The notes beneath the pieces were generated by a model. It saw only the letters and a list, made by a program, of their open reading frames with translations. It was not told where the DNA came from and made no database searches. From contig NZ_CP061299.1 in assembly GCF_018687615.1 (NCBI RefSeq), positions 124,001-188,000 of the forward strand: a DNA stretch of 64,000 bases, read 5' to 3'. Position 1 is the first letter of the stretch, and each line of letters starts with the position of its first letter. The translations under genes were made by a program, and so were the position numbers. This DNA comes from Polynucleobacter sp. MWH-CaK5. Its GTDB lineage: Bacteria; Pseudomonadota; Gammaproteobacteria; Burkholderiales; Burkholderiaceae. Positions 7,928 through 15,830 of the stretch are shown here, piece after piece.

Positions 7928-8689
7928 ATGAAAATGAAAAAAATCATCTGGAAAATGTTTGGTGGCTTGGCAGTTGTTTTGTCAGTGAATGCTGTGCAAG
8001 CTGCTGGCAGTAACTTCCCATTAGATTCTGCGCCAAAGCGTGTGAACAGCGAAGTCGCACTTCAAAATGGTGCCAAGTTATTTGTTAATTACTGTTTGAA
8101 CTGTCACGGTGCAGTGAGCATGCGTTACAACCGTTTGCGCGATATCGGTTTGACGGACGAGCAGATCAAGCAAAACTTGTTGTTCAGTGGTGAAAAAGTT
8201 GGCGACATGATGAATGTGGCTATTTCACCAAAAGATGCCAAGACATGGTTCGGTGCAATGCCTCCTGATTTGTCAGTGATTGCTCGTGCCAAAGGTGTGG
8301 ATTATTTGTACACCTACTTGCGTACTTTTTACAAAGACGATACAAAAATCACTGGTTGGAACAACATGGCTTTCCCAAGTGCAGGTATGCCGCACGTGAT
8401 GTGGGAATTGCAAGGTGTTCGTACGGCCAAGTTTGCTGATGAGAAAGATCCGCACGATGCTACGAAGACAGTTCACGTTTTCAAGGGCTTCGAGCAAGTG
8501 ACTCCTGGTAAGTTAAAGCCACAAGAGTTTGATGATGCGATGGGTGATTTGGTAGCTTATCTTCAGTGGATGGGTGAGCCTGCGCAGTTGGATCGTAAGC
8601 GTTTAGGCGTTTGGGTTTTGATGTTCTTAGCAATATTTACAGTTTTGGCTTGGGGATTGAACAAGTCTTACTGGAAAGACATCCACTAA
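7928..8689 (+). CDS. petC: Ubiquinol-cytochrome c reductase cytochrome c1 subunit
   Basis: A 253-residue membrane-anchored c-type cytochrome. It has a signal peptide (MKMKKIIWKMFGG... ending near QAAG), a heme c motif CLNCH (Cys56, Cys59, His60), a probable axial Met region (PSAGMPHVMW), and a C-terminal anchor helix (VWVLMFLAIFTVLAWGL). The start is the ATG at 7928, or the one at 7934; AGGAAAA lies immediately upstream. The open frame extends back into petB, but those codons do not resemble a signal peptide. It accepts electrons from PetA and passes them to soluble cytochrome c. Confidence 0.95.
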   Translation: MKMKKIIWKMFGGLAVVLSVNAVQAAGSNFPLDSAPKRVNSEVALQNGAKLFVNYCLNCHGAVSMRYNRLRDIGLTDEQIKQNLLFSGEKVGDMMNVAISPKDAKTWFGAMPPDLSVIARAKGVDYLYTYLRTFYKDDTKITGWNNMAFPSAGMPHVMWELQGVRTAKFADEKDPHDATKTVHVFKGFEQVTPGKLKPQEFDDAMGDLVAYLQWMGEPAQLDRKRLGVWVLMFLAIFTVLAWGLNKSYWKDIH

Positions 8690-8711
8690 AAAATAATTAG
8701 GAGTTTGACCC

Positions 8712-9323
8712 ATGATGGTTTTGTATTCGGGCACTAACTGCCCATTCTCGCAGCGTTGTCGTTTGGTTTTGTTTGAAAAAGGCATGGACTTTGAAATCCG
8801 TGACGTTGATTTATTTAACAAGCCAGAAGACATCTCTGTGATGAACCCTTATGGTCAGGTACCTATTTTGGTTGAACGTGATTTGATTCTTTATGAATCA
8901 AACATCATCAATGAATACATCGATGAGCGTTTTCCACATCCACAGTTGATGCCGCCTGATCCAGTAGCGCGCGCACGTGCACGTTTGTTCTTGTTCAATT
9001 TTGAAAAAGAATTATTCGTTCACGTATCAACCTTGGAAAATGAAAAAGGCAAGGCTGCAGAAAAGAATCACGAGAAAGCTCGTTTAGCGATTCGTGATCG
9101 TTTGACACAGTTGGCACCGATTTTCATCAAGAACAAATACATGTTGGGTGATGACTTCTCAATGCTAGATGTGGCGATTGCCCCATTGCTATGGCGTTTA
9201 GAGCATTACGGTATTGATCTATCTCGTAATGCTGCACCGTTGATGAAATACGCCGAGCGTATTTTCAGCCGTCCTGCATACATCGAAGCGTTGACGCCTT
9301 CTGAGAAAGTGATGCGTCGCTAA
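8712..9323 (+). CDS. sspA: Stringent starvation protein A (GST-fold RNA polymerase-associated protein)
   Basis: A 203-residue protein with an N-terminal thioredoxin-like GST domain (LYSGTNCPFSQRCRLVLFEKG, PYGQVPILVERDLILYESNIINEYIDE) and a C-terminal helical domain (MLGDDFSMLDVAIAPLLWRL). SspA-type proteins bind RNA polymerase and adjust transcription under starvation. The order petABC-sspA-sspB supports SspA over a catalytic GST. TAGGAG is just upstream of the start. Confidence 0.9.
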   Translation: MMVLYSGTNCPFSQRCRLVLFEKGMDFEIRDVDLFNKPEDISVMNPYGQVPILVERDLILYESNIINEYIDERFPHPQLMPPDPVARARARLFLFNFEKELFVHVSTLENEKGKAAEKNHEKARLAIRDRLTQLAPIFIKNKYMLGDDFSMLDVAIAPLLWRLEHYGIDLSRNAAPLMKYAERIFSRPAYIEALTPSEKVMRR

Positions 9324-9352
9324 TTAGGTGACTAATTAGCCATCACTGCTCA

Positions 9353-9754
9353 ATGGATTTTATGAGCGCTGTTCCAAGCAATAAACCCTATCTGATCCGC
9401 GCACTACACCAGTGGTGTGTGGATCATGGTTTTACGCCTTACATTGCGGTCTTCGTGACTGAAGAAGTGCAAGTGCCGATGGATTATGTGAAAGACAATG
9501 AAATTGTTTTAAACATCAGTCCTGATGCTTGCCAGCAATTGTCTTTGGACAATGAATGGATTTCACTTAAGGCGCGCTTTGCAGGAGTGCCTCGAGATAT
9601 TCATGTGCCTATGAGCCATGTGATGGCGATTTATGCCAAAGAAAATGGCCAGGGCATGTCTTTCCCGGTTGAGAAAGCAAGCCCACCAGAGCCAACAGCA
9701 GACAAAAATACACCGATTTCTAAAGGAAGACCTAGCCTAAAGCTGGTGAAATAA
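9353..9754 (+). CDS. sspB: ClpXP adaptor SspB (protease specificity-enhancing factor)
   Basis: A 133-residue SspB. The folded domain (about residues 8-105) contains KPYLIRALHQWCVDHGFTPY and the LSLDNEWISLKARFAGVPRDIHVP segment, which shape the ssrA-tag groove. A flexible Pro-rich tail follows and ends in RPSLKLVK, the ClpX-binding peptide. SspB hands ssrA-tagged proteins from stalled ribosomes to ClpXP. The frame can start at ATG 9353 or ATG 9362; neither has a strong SD. Confidence 0.92.
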   Translation: MDFMSAVPSNKPYLIRALHQWCVDHGFTPYIAVFVTEEVQVPMDYVKDNEIVLNISPDACQQLSLDNEWISLKARFAGVPRDIHVPMSHVMAIYAKENGQGMSFPVEKASPPEPTADKNTPISKGRPSLKLVK

Positions 9755-9840
9755 GTTAGAATATCGGGCTTAGCAGCAAAGAAATTAGTAGTTCTTAGAG
9801 TAGTAAAAGAGTCAGCAGTAATTCTCTAGTAACACCGCAG

Positions 9841-9914
9841 GCCCCCTTAGTTAAATGGTATAACACTTGACTTGTAATCATGGATTGGCAGTTCGATTCT
9901 GTCAGGGGGCACCA
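9841..9914 (+). tRNA. thrU: tRNA-Thr (anticodon UGU)
   Basis: A 74-nt cloverleaf. The acceptor stem GCCCCCT/AGGGGGC has 7 bp followed by encoded ACCA. The D stem is GTTA/TAAC with a 7-nt loop containing GG. The anticodon loop CTTGTAA gives UGU, and the T arm is GGCAG-TTCGATT-CTGTC. The anticodon stem CTTGA/TCATG has a U-U mismatch at its second pair. The D arm is unlike the GCTC...GAGC arm common in tRNA-Thr. A possible upstream -10 TAGAAT with a GC-rich discriminator lies at 9757-9762, but no good -35 is seen. The gene symbol is nominal. Confidence 0.88.
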
Positions 9915-9967
9915 AAAATCCTCAAGTAATTCAACGGTAACTTCTCGTATTATGAGAAATTTACCAT

Positions 9968-9990
9968 TTTTGTCGCAATGCAACAAAAAT
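9968..9990. repeat. Inverted repeat upstream of the phasin promoter
   Basis: TTTTTGT and ACAAAAA arms flank a 9-nt spacer that itself contains GCAATGC. It lies just upstream of the -35 of the phasin promoter and resembles the downstream TGCA-rich operator. It could be a second regulator site. Confidence 0.35.
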
Positions 9991-9993
9991 ACC

Positions 9994-10021
9994 TTGAATT
10001 GTCACATTTATTCCCTAAAAT
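9994..10021 (+). promoter_or_regulatory. Phasin gene promoter
   Basis: TTGAAT (9994-9999) and TAAAAT (10016-10021) are separated by 16 bp, giving a sigma-70-like promoter with a predicted start near 10028. The phasin start codon is at 10083, with TTTGGAG upstream. Confidence 0.5.
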
Positions 10022-10029
10022 AGAGTTTG

Positions 10030-10052
10030 TGCAGTGCAATATATGCGCTGCA
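10030..10052. promoter_or_regulatory. TGCA-rich palindrome, PhaR-like operator
   Basis: TGCAGTGCA - ATATA - TGCGCTGCA is an inverted repeat with one mismatch, 9-bp arms and a 5-bp spacer. It lies at the predicted transcription start of the phasin gene. PhaR, the polyhydroxyalkanoate-sensing repressor, binds TGC/GCA-rich palindromes near phasin promoters in related bacteria, so repression at this site is a reasonable inference. Confidence 0.45.
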
Positions 10053-10082
10053 AAATAATTAACTAACCTATTTGGAGTAAAC

Positions 10083-10697
10083 ATGAACCAAGATCAAATC
10101 ACAGCAAAAATGGCAGAAATCCAAGGCGAGAGCTTGAATACAGCATTCGCATTGAGCACAAAAGCAATCGAGCGCGCTCAAGAATTGGCTGACTTGAACT
10201 TCTCAGCAACTAAAGCAGTTATTGTTGAAGCTCAAGACGGTTTAGAGCAAGCTTTGACAGTTAAAGATCCACAAGCATTCGTTTCATATGTTCAAAGCGA
10301 CACATTGGCACCTTTGGGTAACAAGCTAGCTGCTCATCAGCGCGCTGTAGCGAAGATTGTTCGCGACGGTCAAGTTGAGTTGGCAGAAGTTGCTGAAGCT
10401 CAATTAGAACAGTTCCAAGAAGGCGTACAAAACTGGGTAAACACTTTTGCAGCAAATGCACCAGCTGGTTCAGATGTGTTTGTTAACGCATTGAAAACTT
10501 CTGTTGGTTCAGCATTGCAAGGTTTCGAGCAATTCCAAGCTGCTGCTAAAGAAGCTGCTGCTGTTGCTGAAGCAAATGCAGAGCAAGCTGTTGAAGCAAT
10601 TCAAGGTTTTGCTAAGCAAGCTAAAACTGCAGCTGCTAAGCCAGCTACACGTGCATCAGCTGCTAAGAAGCCAGCTGCTCGTCGCGGTCGTAAGTAA
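10083..10697 (+). CDS. phaP: Phasin family protein (PhaP-type)
   Basis: A 204-residue phasin. The first 150 residues are helical and amphipathic (TAFALSTKAIERAQELADLNFSA, NKLAAHQRAVAKIVRDGQ), as expected of a protein that coats polyhydroxyalkanoate granules. The C terminus (about 155-204) is Ala-rich and ends in a Lys/Arg tail (AAKKPAARRGRK). Such tails occur in phasins that may touch nucleic acid. The gene has its own promoter with a TGCA palindrome, and a strong terminator follows. Codon use is biased to a few codons, which suggests high expression. No PHA synthase is in the window. Confidence 0.85.
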   Translation: MNQDQITAKMAEIQGESLNTAFALSTKAIERAQELADLNFSATKAVIVEAQDGLEQALTVKDPQAFVSYVQSDTLAPLGNKLAAHQRAVAKIVRDGQVELAEVAEAQLEQFQEGVQNWVNTFAANAPAGSDVFVNALKTSVGSALQGFEQFQAAAKEAAAVAEANAEQAVEAIQGFAKQAKTAAAKPATRASAAKKPAARRGRK

Positions 10698-10706
10698 TAG
10701 CCGACA

Positions 10707-10748
10707 GAGTCAGTTGCGTAAGCGCTGACTCAATGCTCTGCAAAGAGC
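10707..10748 (+). other. Two stem-loops in the phasin mRNA 3' region
   Basis: GAGTCAG (10707-10713) pairs with CTGACTC (10725-10731). Then GCTCT (10735-10739) pairs with AGAGC (10744-10748) around a GCAA (GNRA-class) tetraloop. They lie directly upstream of the terminator hairpin, making a chain of three stem-loops. Confidence 0.5.
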
Positions 10749-10760
10749 GCAGTCAATAAA

Positions 10761-10789
10761 AAAACCCGCATGATGAATGCGGGTTTTTT
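10761..10789 (+). terminator. Intrinsic terminator of the phasin gene
   Basis: AACCCGCAT and ATGCGGGTT pair around GATGA and are followed by TTTTTT. The A-run on the left makes it usable in both directions, which suits the convergent rmuC gene. Confidence 0.88.
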
Positions 10790-10864
10790 ATGGTCAAAGT
10801 TATTTTGAACTAATCGTAAAAATAATTAAAAGTAAAAAAGGAAAAATAATGGGGCAGGGATGAC

Positions 10865-12064
10865 TTATTCGTCATCATCCGCAACATCGGTTAATTTGCT
10901 TGGTAATGATTTGTTTGGTTTAACACCGAGCTTTTTAACGTTCTCCGCCGTGCGAATCAAATTGCCACGACCAGTTTTAAGTTTACCAACAGCATCTGCA
11001 TAACTGATTTGTGCTTGTTCCAAACGTTGTCCCACTTTATCCAGGTCTTCAACAAATCCAACAAACTTATCATAAAGAGAAGCGCATTGACGAGCGATTT
11101 CTTGGGCATTGCGATTTTGATGTTCTTGTCGCCACAAGTGGGCCACGGTTCTGACGGTAGCCAATAAAGTACTTGGACAAACAATCACGATGTTCTTCTT
11201 AAGAGCGTCTTGATAAATATCAGGCGCATGGCGCATCGCCGCTAAGAAGGCTGGCTCAATCGGAATGAACATCAATACAAAGTCGATCGAACCAACGCCG
11301 TAGAGGTCTTGGTAGTTCTTCGCCGATAAGCCTTGAATATGTTGCTTGATCGATAGAACATGGCTGTTGAGCTCAGCAGTTTTGATGGTGTCATCATCAG
11401 CTTGTATGTAACGCGTGTAAGCGGTGATAGAAACCTTGCTGTCAATCACCAAGTGCTTAGCTTCGGGTAAACGAATCACCACATCTGGTTGCAGTCTCGA
11501 TCCATCACTGATGGTTTGAGAATCTTGTACAAGGTATTCTTCGCCTTTGCGCAATCCTGAGTTTTCTAAAATGGTTTCAAGAACCAATTCACCCCAATCA
11601 CCTTGGGTTTTGGATTCGCCTTTCAGGGCGTTGGTGAGAGCGCGAGTTTCATCCGTCATGCGCAGATTAAGGCCAGCCAGTTTTTCAACTTCTTGTTTTA
11701 AGGCAAAGCGCTCTCGTGCTTCAGACTGATATGTCTCATCCACCTGTTTGCGGAAGTCTGTGAGTTTTTCTTGCAGTGGCTTTAAAAGAATATCGAGGTT
11801 TTGCTGATTTTGTTCAGCAAAGCGTTTTGATTTTTCTTCGAGGATTTCATTGGCAAGATTTTTAAACTGATCAGATAGAACAGTTTTTGCTTCTTGAGCT
11901 GTTTGTTGAAGAGTAGCTAGTTTGTCAGCGCTTTGACGACGTTCAGCGGCTAACTCAGTTTCTGCTCTGACCCTGGCTTGGCTTTGTTGCCAAGCGTAAT
12001 AGAGACTAAATAGAGCAATGAAGCAAAAAAGAGCCAGTAATAGAAAAGCGATTGTTGTGTCCAT
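10865..12064 (-). CDS. rmuC: RmuC-family DNA recombination protein
   Basis: A 399-residue RmuC homologue. An N-terminal hydrophobic helix (about residues 5-25) is followed by a long coiled coil (about 25-140, Ala/Glu/Gln-rich). The RmuC nuclease-like domain is recognisable from NALKGESKTQGDWGELVLE, LQPDVVIRLPEAKHLVIDSKVSITAY and FVLMFIPIEPAFLAAM. E. coli RmuC limits recombination at short inverted repeats. The C terminus is acidic (DVADDDE). It is the last gene of the minus-strand group hemA-prfA-prmC-grxD-rmuC, 87 nt after grxD. Confidence 0.9.
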   Translation of the reverse strand: MDTTIAFLLLALFCFIALFSLYYAWQQSQARVRAETELAAERRQSADKLATLQQTAQEAKTVLSDQFKNLANEILEEKSKRFAEQNQQNLDILLKPLQEKLTDFRKQVDETYQSEARERFALKQEVEKLAGLNLRMTDETRALTNALKGESKTQGDWGELVLETILENSGLRKGEEYLVQDSQTISDGSRLQPDVVIRLPEAKHLVIDSKVSITAYTRYIQADDDTIKTAELNSHVLSIKQHIQGLSAKNYQDLYGVGSIDFVLMFIPIEPAFLAAMRHAPDIYQDALKKNIVIVCPSTLLATVRTVAHLWRQEHQNRNAQEIARQCASLYDKFVGFVEDLDKVGQRLEQAQISYADAVGKLKTGRGNLIRTAENVKKLGVKPNKSLPSKLTDVADDDE

Positions 12065-12151
12065 ATCGCTATGCTAAACCAATGCTGGCTCTTCATGAGA
12101 GCCAGCACTTAAATAATTAGCAATAATTGGTAATACCTTGAGGGGTATTGC

Positions 12152-12460
12152 TTAGGCTTTTAGCAGTTGTTGCAATTCACCGCTTTGGTACATTTCAGTC
12201 ATGATGTCTGAACCGCCGATGAACTCGCCATTAACATAGAGTTGTGGGATGGTTGGCCAGTTGGCATATGCTTTCACGCCTTCGCGGATGTCTTGATCTT
12301 CTAAAACATTGACAGTGTGTGGCTTGTCTATGCCACAGGCTTGCAAAATTTGAATGGCTCTTCCTGAGAAGCCGCATTGCGGAAACTGAGCATTGCCCTT
12401 CATGAATAGAACCACTGGGTTGCTTTCAACGATTTCTTTGATTTGTGCTTGTGTGTCCAT
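12152..12460 (-). CDS. grxD: Monothiol glutaredoxin (Grx4/GrxD type)
   Basis: A 102-residue monothiol glutaredoxin with active-site CGFS (in PQCGFSGRA, about residues 28-31) and glutathione-contact motifs (WPTIPQLYVNGEFIGGSDI). These proteins bind a bridged [2Fe-2S] cluster with glutathione and pass clusters to target proteins. It is 27 nt downstream of prmC, with AAGGAAG at the start. Confidence 0.94.
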   Translation of the reverse strand: MDTQAQIKEIVESNPVVLFMKGNAQFPQCGFSGRAIQILQACGIDKPHTVNVLEDQDIREGVKAYANWPTIPQLYVNGEFIGGSDIMTEMYQSGELQQLLKA

Positions 12461-12487
12461 GGTGCTTCCTTATGTAGATGTCTTATT

Positions 12488-13366
12488 TTAGCCAAGCTTA
12501 ACAGACGCTGCTCGATTGGCCGATGCGACGCGCCAAATACCCGCAAGATCCTGGTGGGCTTTGATATTGATGTAATTTTGTTCCTGCAATAACTGACAAA
12601 CTTGTTTGTATTGATCAAATCCATGTTCTACCAAGATGAATCCATCCTCTGCCAAATAAGCAGGGGCTTCTTTGAAAATAGCGCGGTATGCCATCAAGCC
12701 ATCATGATCATCGGTCAGTGCTGAGATTGGCTCAAAGCGCAAGTCACCCATGGATAAGTGATGATCACCCGCTGGAATGTATGGCGGATTACTCACAATC
12801 ACATCAAATACGCATTCTTCAGCTGGCAGGTTTGTGGTCAGGCCAATCAGACCATCGAACCAATTCGATTGAAGGAACTTCACTGAGTTCAGATTCAAAA
12901 GGCCGGCATTTTCTTGAGCTATCTTGAGTGCTTCAGCGCTGACATCCACACAGGTCACTTGGGAGTTAGGAAGGTTCTTGGCCAAGGCCAAACCAATCGC
13001 GCCACTGCCTGTGCCTAAATCTAGAATCTTTGGTGTTTTTTTGCCTGATGATTGAATGTGATCAATCGTCAACTCAACCAAGAGTTCTGTTTCAGGCCTT
13101 GGGATTAAAACGCCAGGGGCTACTTTGAGCTCAATGTTAAAAAACTCTTTTTTACCAATTAGGTAAGCGACTGGATGACCTTCAGTTCGTTGCTTTTCTA
13201 ATAGCGCCCATTCTTCGAGCAAGGCCTTGGGCAATGCATCTGTATCACGGCTAATCATTGCAGATTTTGGCCAATTCAAATGTTGATCAATCAAGTGAGC
13301 CAACAACACTTTGGCATCCACTTTGTCCAAAGTGCTTTCTTTAAGAAGTTCTTGTATGGTTGACAC
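12488..13366 (-). CDS. prmC: Release factor glutamine methyltransferase PrmC (HemK)
   Basis: A 292-residue SAM-dependent methyltransferase. It has a helical N-terminal release-factor-binding domain, then the Rossmann domain with ILDLGTGSGAIGLALA (SAM loop) and the catalytic NPPY motif in VIVSNPPYIP. It methylates the Gln of the GGQ motif in RF1 and RF2. Its substrate gene prfA is immediately upstream, 33 nt away. Confidence 0.95.
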   Translation of the reverse strand: MSTIQELLKESTLDKVDAKVLLAHLIDQHLNWPKSAMISRDTDALPKALLEEWALLEKQRTEGHPVAYLIGKKEFFNIELKVAPGVLIPRPETELLVELTIDHIQSSGKKTPKILDLGTGSGAIGLALAKNLPNSQVTCVDVSAEALKIAQENAGLLNLNSVKFLQSNWFDGLIGLTTNLPAEECVFDVIVSNPPYIPAGDHHLSMGDLRFEPISALTDDHDGLMAYRAIFKEAPAYLAEDGFILVEHGFDQYKQVCQLLQEQNYINIKAHQDLAGIWRVASANRAASVKLG

Positions 13367-13399
13367 TAAACGGGGTGATGAGTGATGAAGGCTGATGCT

Positions 13400-14479
13400 T
13401 TAAATATCACCCAAGCTGGCCAATAACTCAGCTTGGTGCTCGGCAGACAACGCGTTCAAAAGGTCTTGAATATCACCATCCATCATGGCATCAATCTTGT
13501 ACAGAGTGAGATTGATGCGGTGGTCGGTGATGCGTCCTTGGGGGAAGTTGTAGGTGCGGATGCGATCGCTGCGATCACCAGAACCCACCAAGCTCTTGCG
13601 AGTCTCAGCTTCTTTGTCGTGCGCAGCGCGACGCTTGGCATCCATGATTCTAGATACAAGCACTTTCATGGCTTGATCTTTGTTGCGGTGTTGGCTGCGA
13701 TCATCTTGGCATTCCACCACCGTACCCGTTGGTATGTGCGTGATGCGCACCGCAGAGTCTGTTTTATTGATGTGCTGACCACCGGCGCCAGACGCTCTGA
13801 ATGTGTCAATGCGCAAATCAGCAGGATTGATTTCAATATCGCTGATTTCATCGGCTTCGGGCATCACAGCCACAGTACAGGCTGAAGTGTGAATGCGTCC
13901 TTGAGTTTCGGTTTGAGGCACCCGTTGCACACGGTGACCGCCTGATTCAAATTTGAGTCTTGAAAAAGCACTTTGTCCAACAATGCGCAAAATGACTTCT
14001 TTGTAACCACCCAAGTCTGATTCTGAAGCGCTCACGACTTCCACTTGCCAACGTTGTCTTTCGGCAAAGCGTGTGTACATCCTGAATAAATCAGCAGCGA
14101 ATAAAGCACTCTCATCGCCGCCGGTGCCCGCACGAATTTCCAAAAAGATATTTTTATCATCATTGGGATCTTTGGGTAATAGCAGGCGCTGTAAATCAGC
14201 TTGCATGTTTTCCATGCGCTCTTTGGCAGATTTGATTTCTTCTTCTGCAAAGTCTTTCATTTCAGGATCGGCTTGCATCGCTAAAGCTGCTTGCTCGTCG
14301 GCTTCTGCTTGCAGGAATAACTGGAATTGTTCGACAACAGGGGATATCTCCGCATGCTCACGATTGAGTTTGCGGTACTGATCCATGTCCTTGGTAATTT
14401 CTTCCTGGACTAACAATGAATTGAGTTCTGCGAGCCTGGCATCTAACTGCTCAAGCTTCGCTTTCATACTTGGTTTCAT
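13400..14479 (-). CDS. prfA: Peptide chain release factor 1
   Basis: A 359-residue class I release factor that reads UAA and UAG. GGQ is at residues 233-235 (GAGGQHINKTDSAVR), and its Gln is the PrmC target. The stop-codon recognition tripeptide at 188-190 is PQT, where E. coli RF1 has PAT. The C-terminal GSGDRSDRIRTYNFPQGRITDHR block is standard RF1. hemA ends at the base before its start codon, so the two are probably translated in sequence. Confidence 0.96.
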   Translation of the reverse strand: MKPSMKAKLEQLDARLAELNSLLVQEEITKDMDQYRKLNREHAEISPVVEQFQLFLQAEADEQAALAMQADPEMKDFAEEEIKSAKERMENMQADLQRLLLPKDPNDDKNIFLEIRAGTGGDESALFAADLFRMYTRFAERQRWQVEVVSASESDLGGYKEVILRIVGQSAFSRLKFESGGHRVQRVPQTETQGRIHTSACTVAVMPEADEISDIEINPADLRIDTFRASGAGGQHINKTDSAVRITHIPTGTVVECQDDRSQHRNKDQAMKVLVSRIMDAKRRAAHDKEAETRKSLVGSGDRSDRIRTYNFPQGRITDHRINLTLYKIDAMMDGDIQDLLNALSAEHQAELLASLGDI

Positions 14480-15799
14480 CTATTGATTGGAGTTGTTTGA
14501 CCGGAATAGACCCGGTAAGATTTTCATGAGTGCATCACGCTCTTCACCTTGTGCATGTTGCAAGGCATGTAAAGAGCCGTGTAAAAACTTATTGGTAAGA
14601 CCTTGGGCTAAAAGATCTAGTACCACTTGTGGGTCTTCACCTTTAGCGAGTAGCTTGCGGGCACGCTCAAGCTCAACTGAGCGCAAGTCTTCACCTCGTT
14701 GGCGCAAGTCTTGAATCAAAGGCACGGTGCCTCTGGTTTCTAACCAGTGCATGAAATGCGATACGCGAGTTTCAATGATTGCTTCAGCCTGACCCACGGC
14801 TGCTTGACGAGAATCTGAACCAGCTTGAACAATGTCACTCAAGTCATCAACGGTGTAGAGGTACACGTCGTTTAATTTACCTACTTCAGCTTCAATGTCA
14901 CGAGGCACCGCCAAGTCAATCATCACGACTGGGCGATGACGGCGTTGCTTGACAGCATTCTCAACCATGCCCAAACCAATGATCGGTAAGGTGCTGGCAG
15001 TGCAAGAAACCACAATATCAAAATCATGCAAGCGTGTCGGTAGATCAGAGAGTCGTAAAGATTCTGTTGCCAAGCCTTGTTCGGATAATTGATCAGCCAA
15101 TTCTTGGCCGCGCTCTAAAGTACGATTGGCCACAGCCATTAATTTTGGTTTGCGCGCCGCAAAATGCGTGGCGCACAAATTGATCATTTCACCAGCGCCG
15201 ATAAATAAAACTTTTTGATCAGAAACGCTTTCAAAAATTCTTTCAGATAGGCGCACTGCAGCAGCTGCCATTGAAATGGAGTGTGCTCCGATTTCAGTGG
15301 TGCCACGAACTTCTTTGGCGACCTGAAAAGTTTTTTGAAAAAGTTGATTGAGGTAAGTGCCTAGTGAGCCTGCTTCATCAGCACAGCGCACCGCATCTTT
15401 TAACTGACCCAAAATTTGTGTTTCACCAACCACCATTGAATCTAAACCGCAGGCCACTCTGAATGCGTGACGAACAGCCAGTGATTGTGGCAAGACATAA
15501 ACGTGAGGCATTAATTCTTGGTGATCGATGCCGCGAGATTTAGCGAGCCACTCAATCGCACTTTTCTTCAGTAAAGAAGATTGCTGATCAGCGTGCTCGT
15601 CATTGGCGGCGCAATACAATTCTGTTCTATTGCAAGTTGATAAGATCGTTGCTTCTGGCAAATGTGTTTCAGATACACTGGCCAAATGATCTTTCAAATG
15701 ATGCAAGGCAGGCTGAATCATCTCAGGTGTGAATGCCACCTGTTCACGTACCTGAATCGGTGCGGTGTGATGATTAATGCCCAATGTCAAAATCTGCAT
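14480..15799 (-). CDS. hemA: Glutamyl-tRNA reductase
   Basis: A 439-residue enzyme for the first committed step of C5-pathway heme synthesis. The catalytic Cys56 is in STCNRTELY. The substrate domain has LRVACGLDSMVVGE-like sequence (RVACGLDSMVVGETQILGQ), the NADPH domain has VLFIGAGEMINL, and a C-terminal dimerisation helix follows. It is the first gene of hemA-prfA-prmC-grxD-rmuC and starts 31 bp from the divergent small membrane-protein gene. The last coding base is adjacent to prfA. Confidence 0.96.
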   Translation of the reverse strand: MQILTLGINHHTAPIQVREQVAFTPEMIQPALHHLKDHLASVSETHLPEATILSTCNRTELYCAANDEHADQQSSLLKKSAIEWLAKSRGIDHQELMPHVYVLPQSLAVRHAFRVACGLDSMVVGETQILGQLKDAVRCADEAGSLGTYLNQLFQKTFQVAKEVRGTTEIGAHSISMAAAAVRLSERIFESVSDQKVLFIGAGEMINLCATHFAARKPKLMAVANRTLERGQELADQLSEQGLATESLRLSDLPTRLHDFDIVVSCTASTLPIIGLGMVENAVKQRRHRPVVMIDLAVPRDIEAEVGKLNDVYLYTVDDLSDIVQAGSDSRQAAVGQAEAIIETRVSHFMHWLETRGTVPLIQDLRQRGEDLRSVELERARKLLAKGEDPQVVLDLLAQGLTNKFLHGSLHALQHAQGEERDALMKILPGLFRSNNSNQ

Positions 15800-15830
15800 A
15801 ACGAAATTATAAGTTTTTCATGGAGTTAGG

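Noticed and set aside
13433..13885. 150-codon open frame opposite prfA
   Set aside because: It is antisense to a conserved gene, and its composition follows from the codons of RF1.
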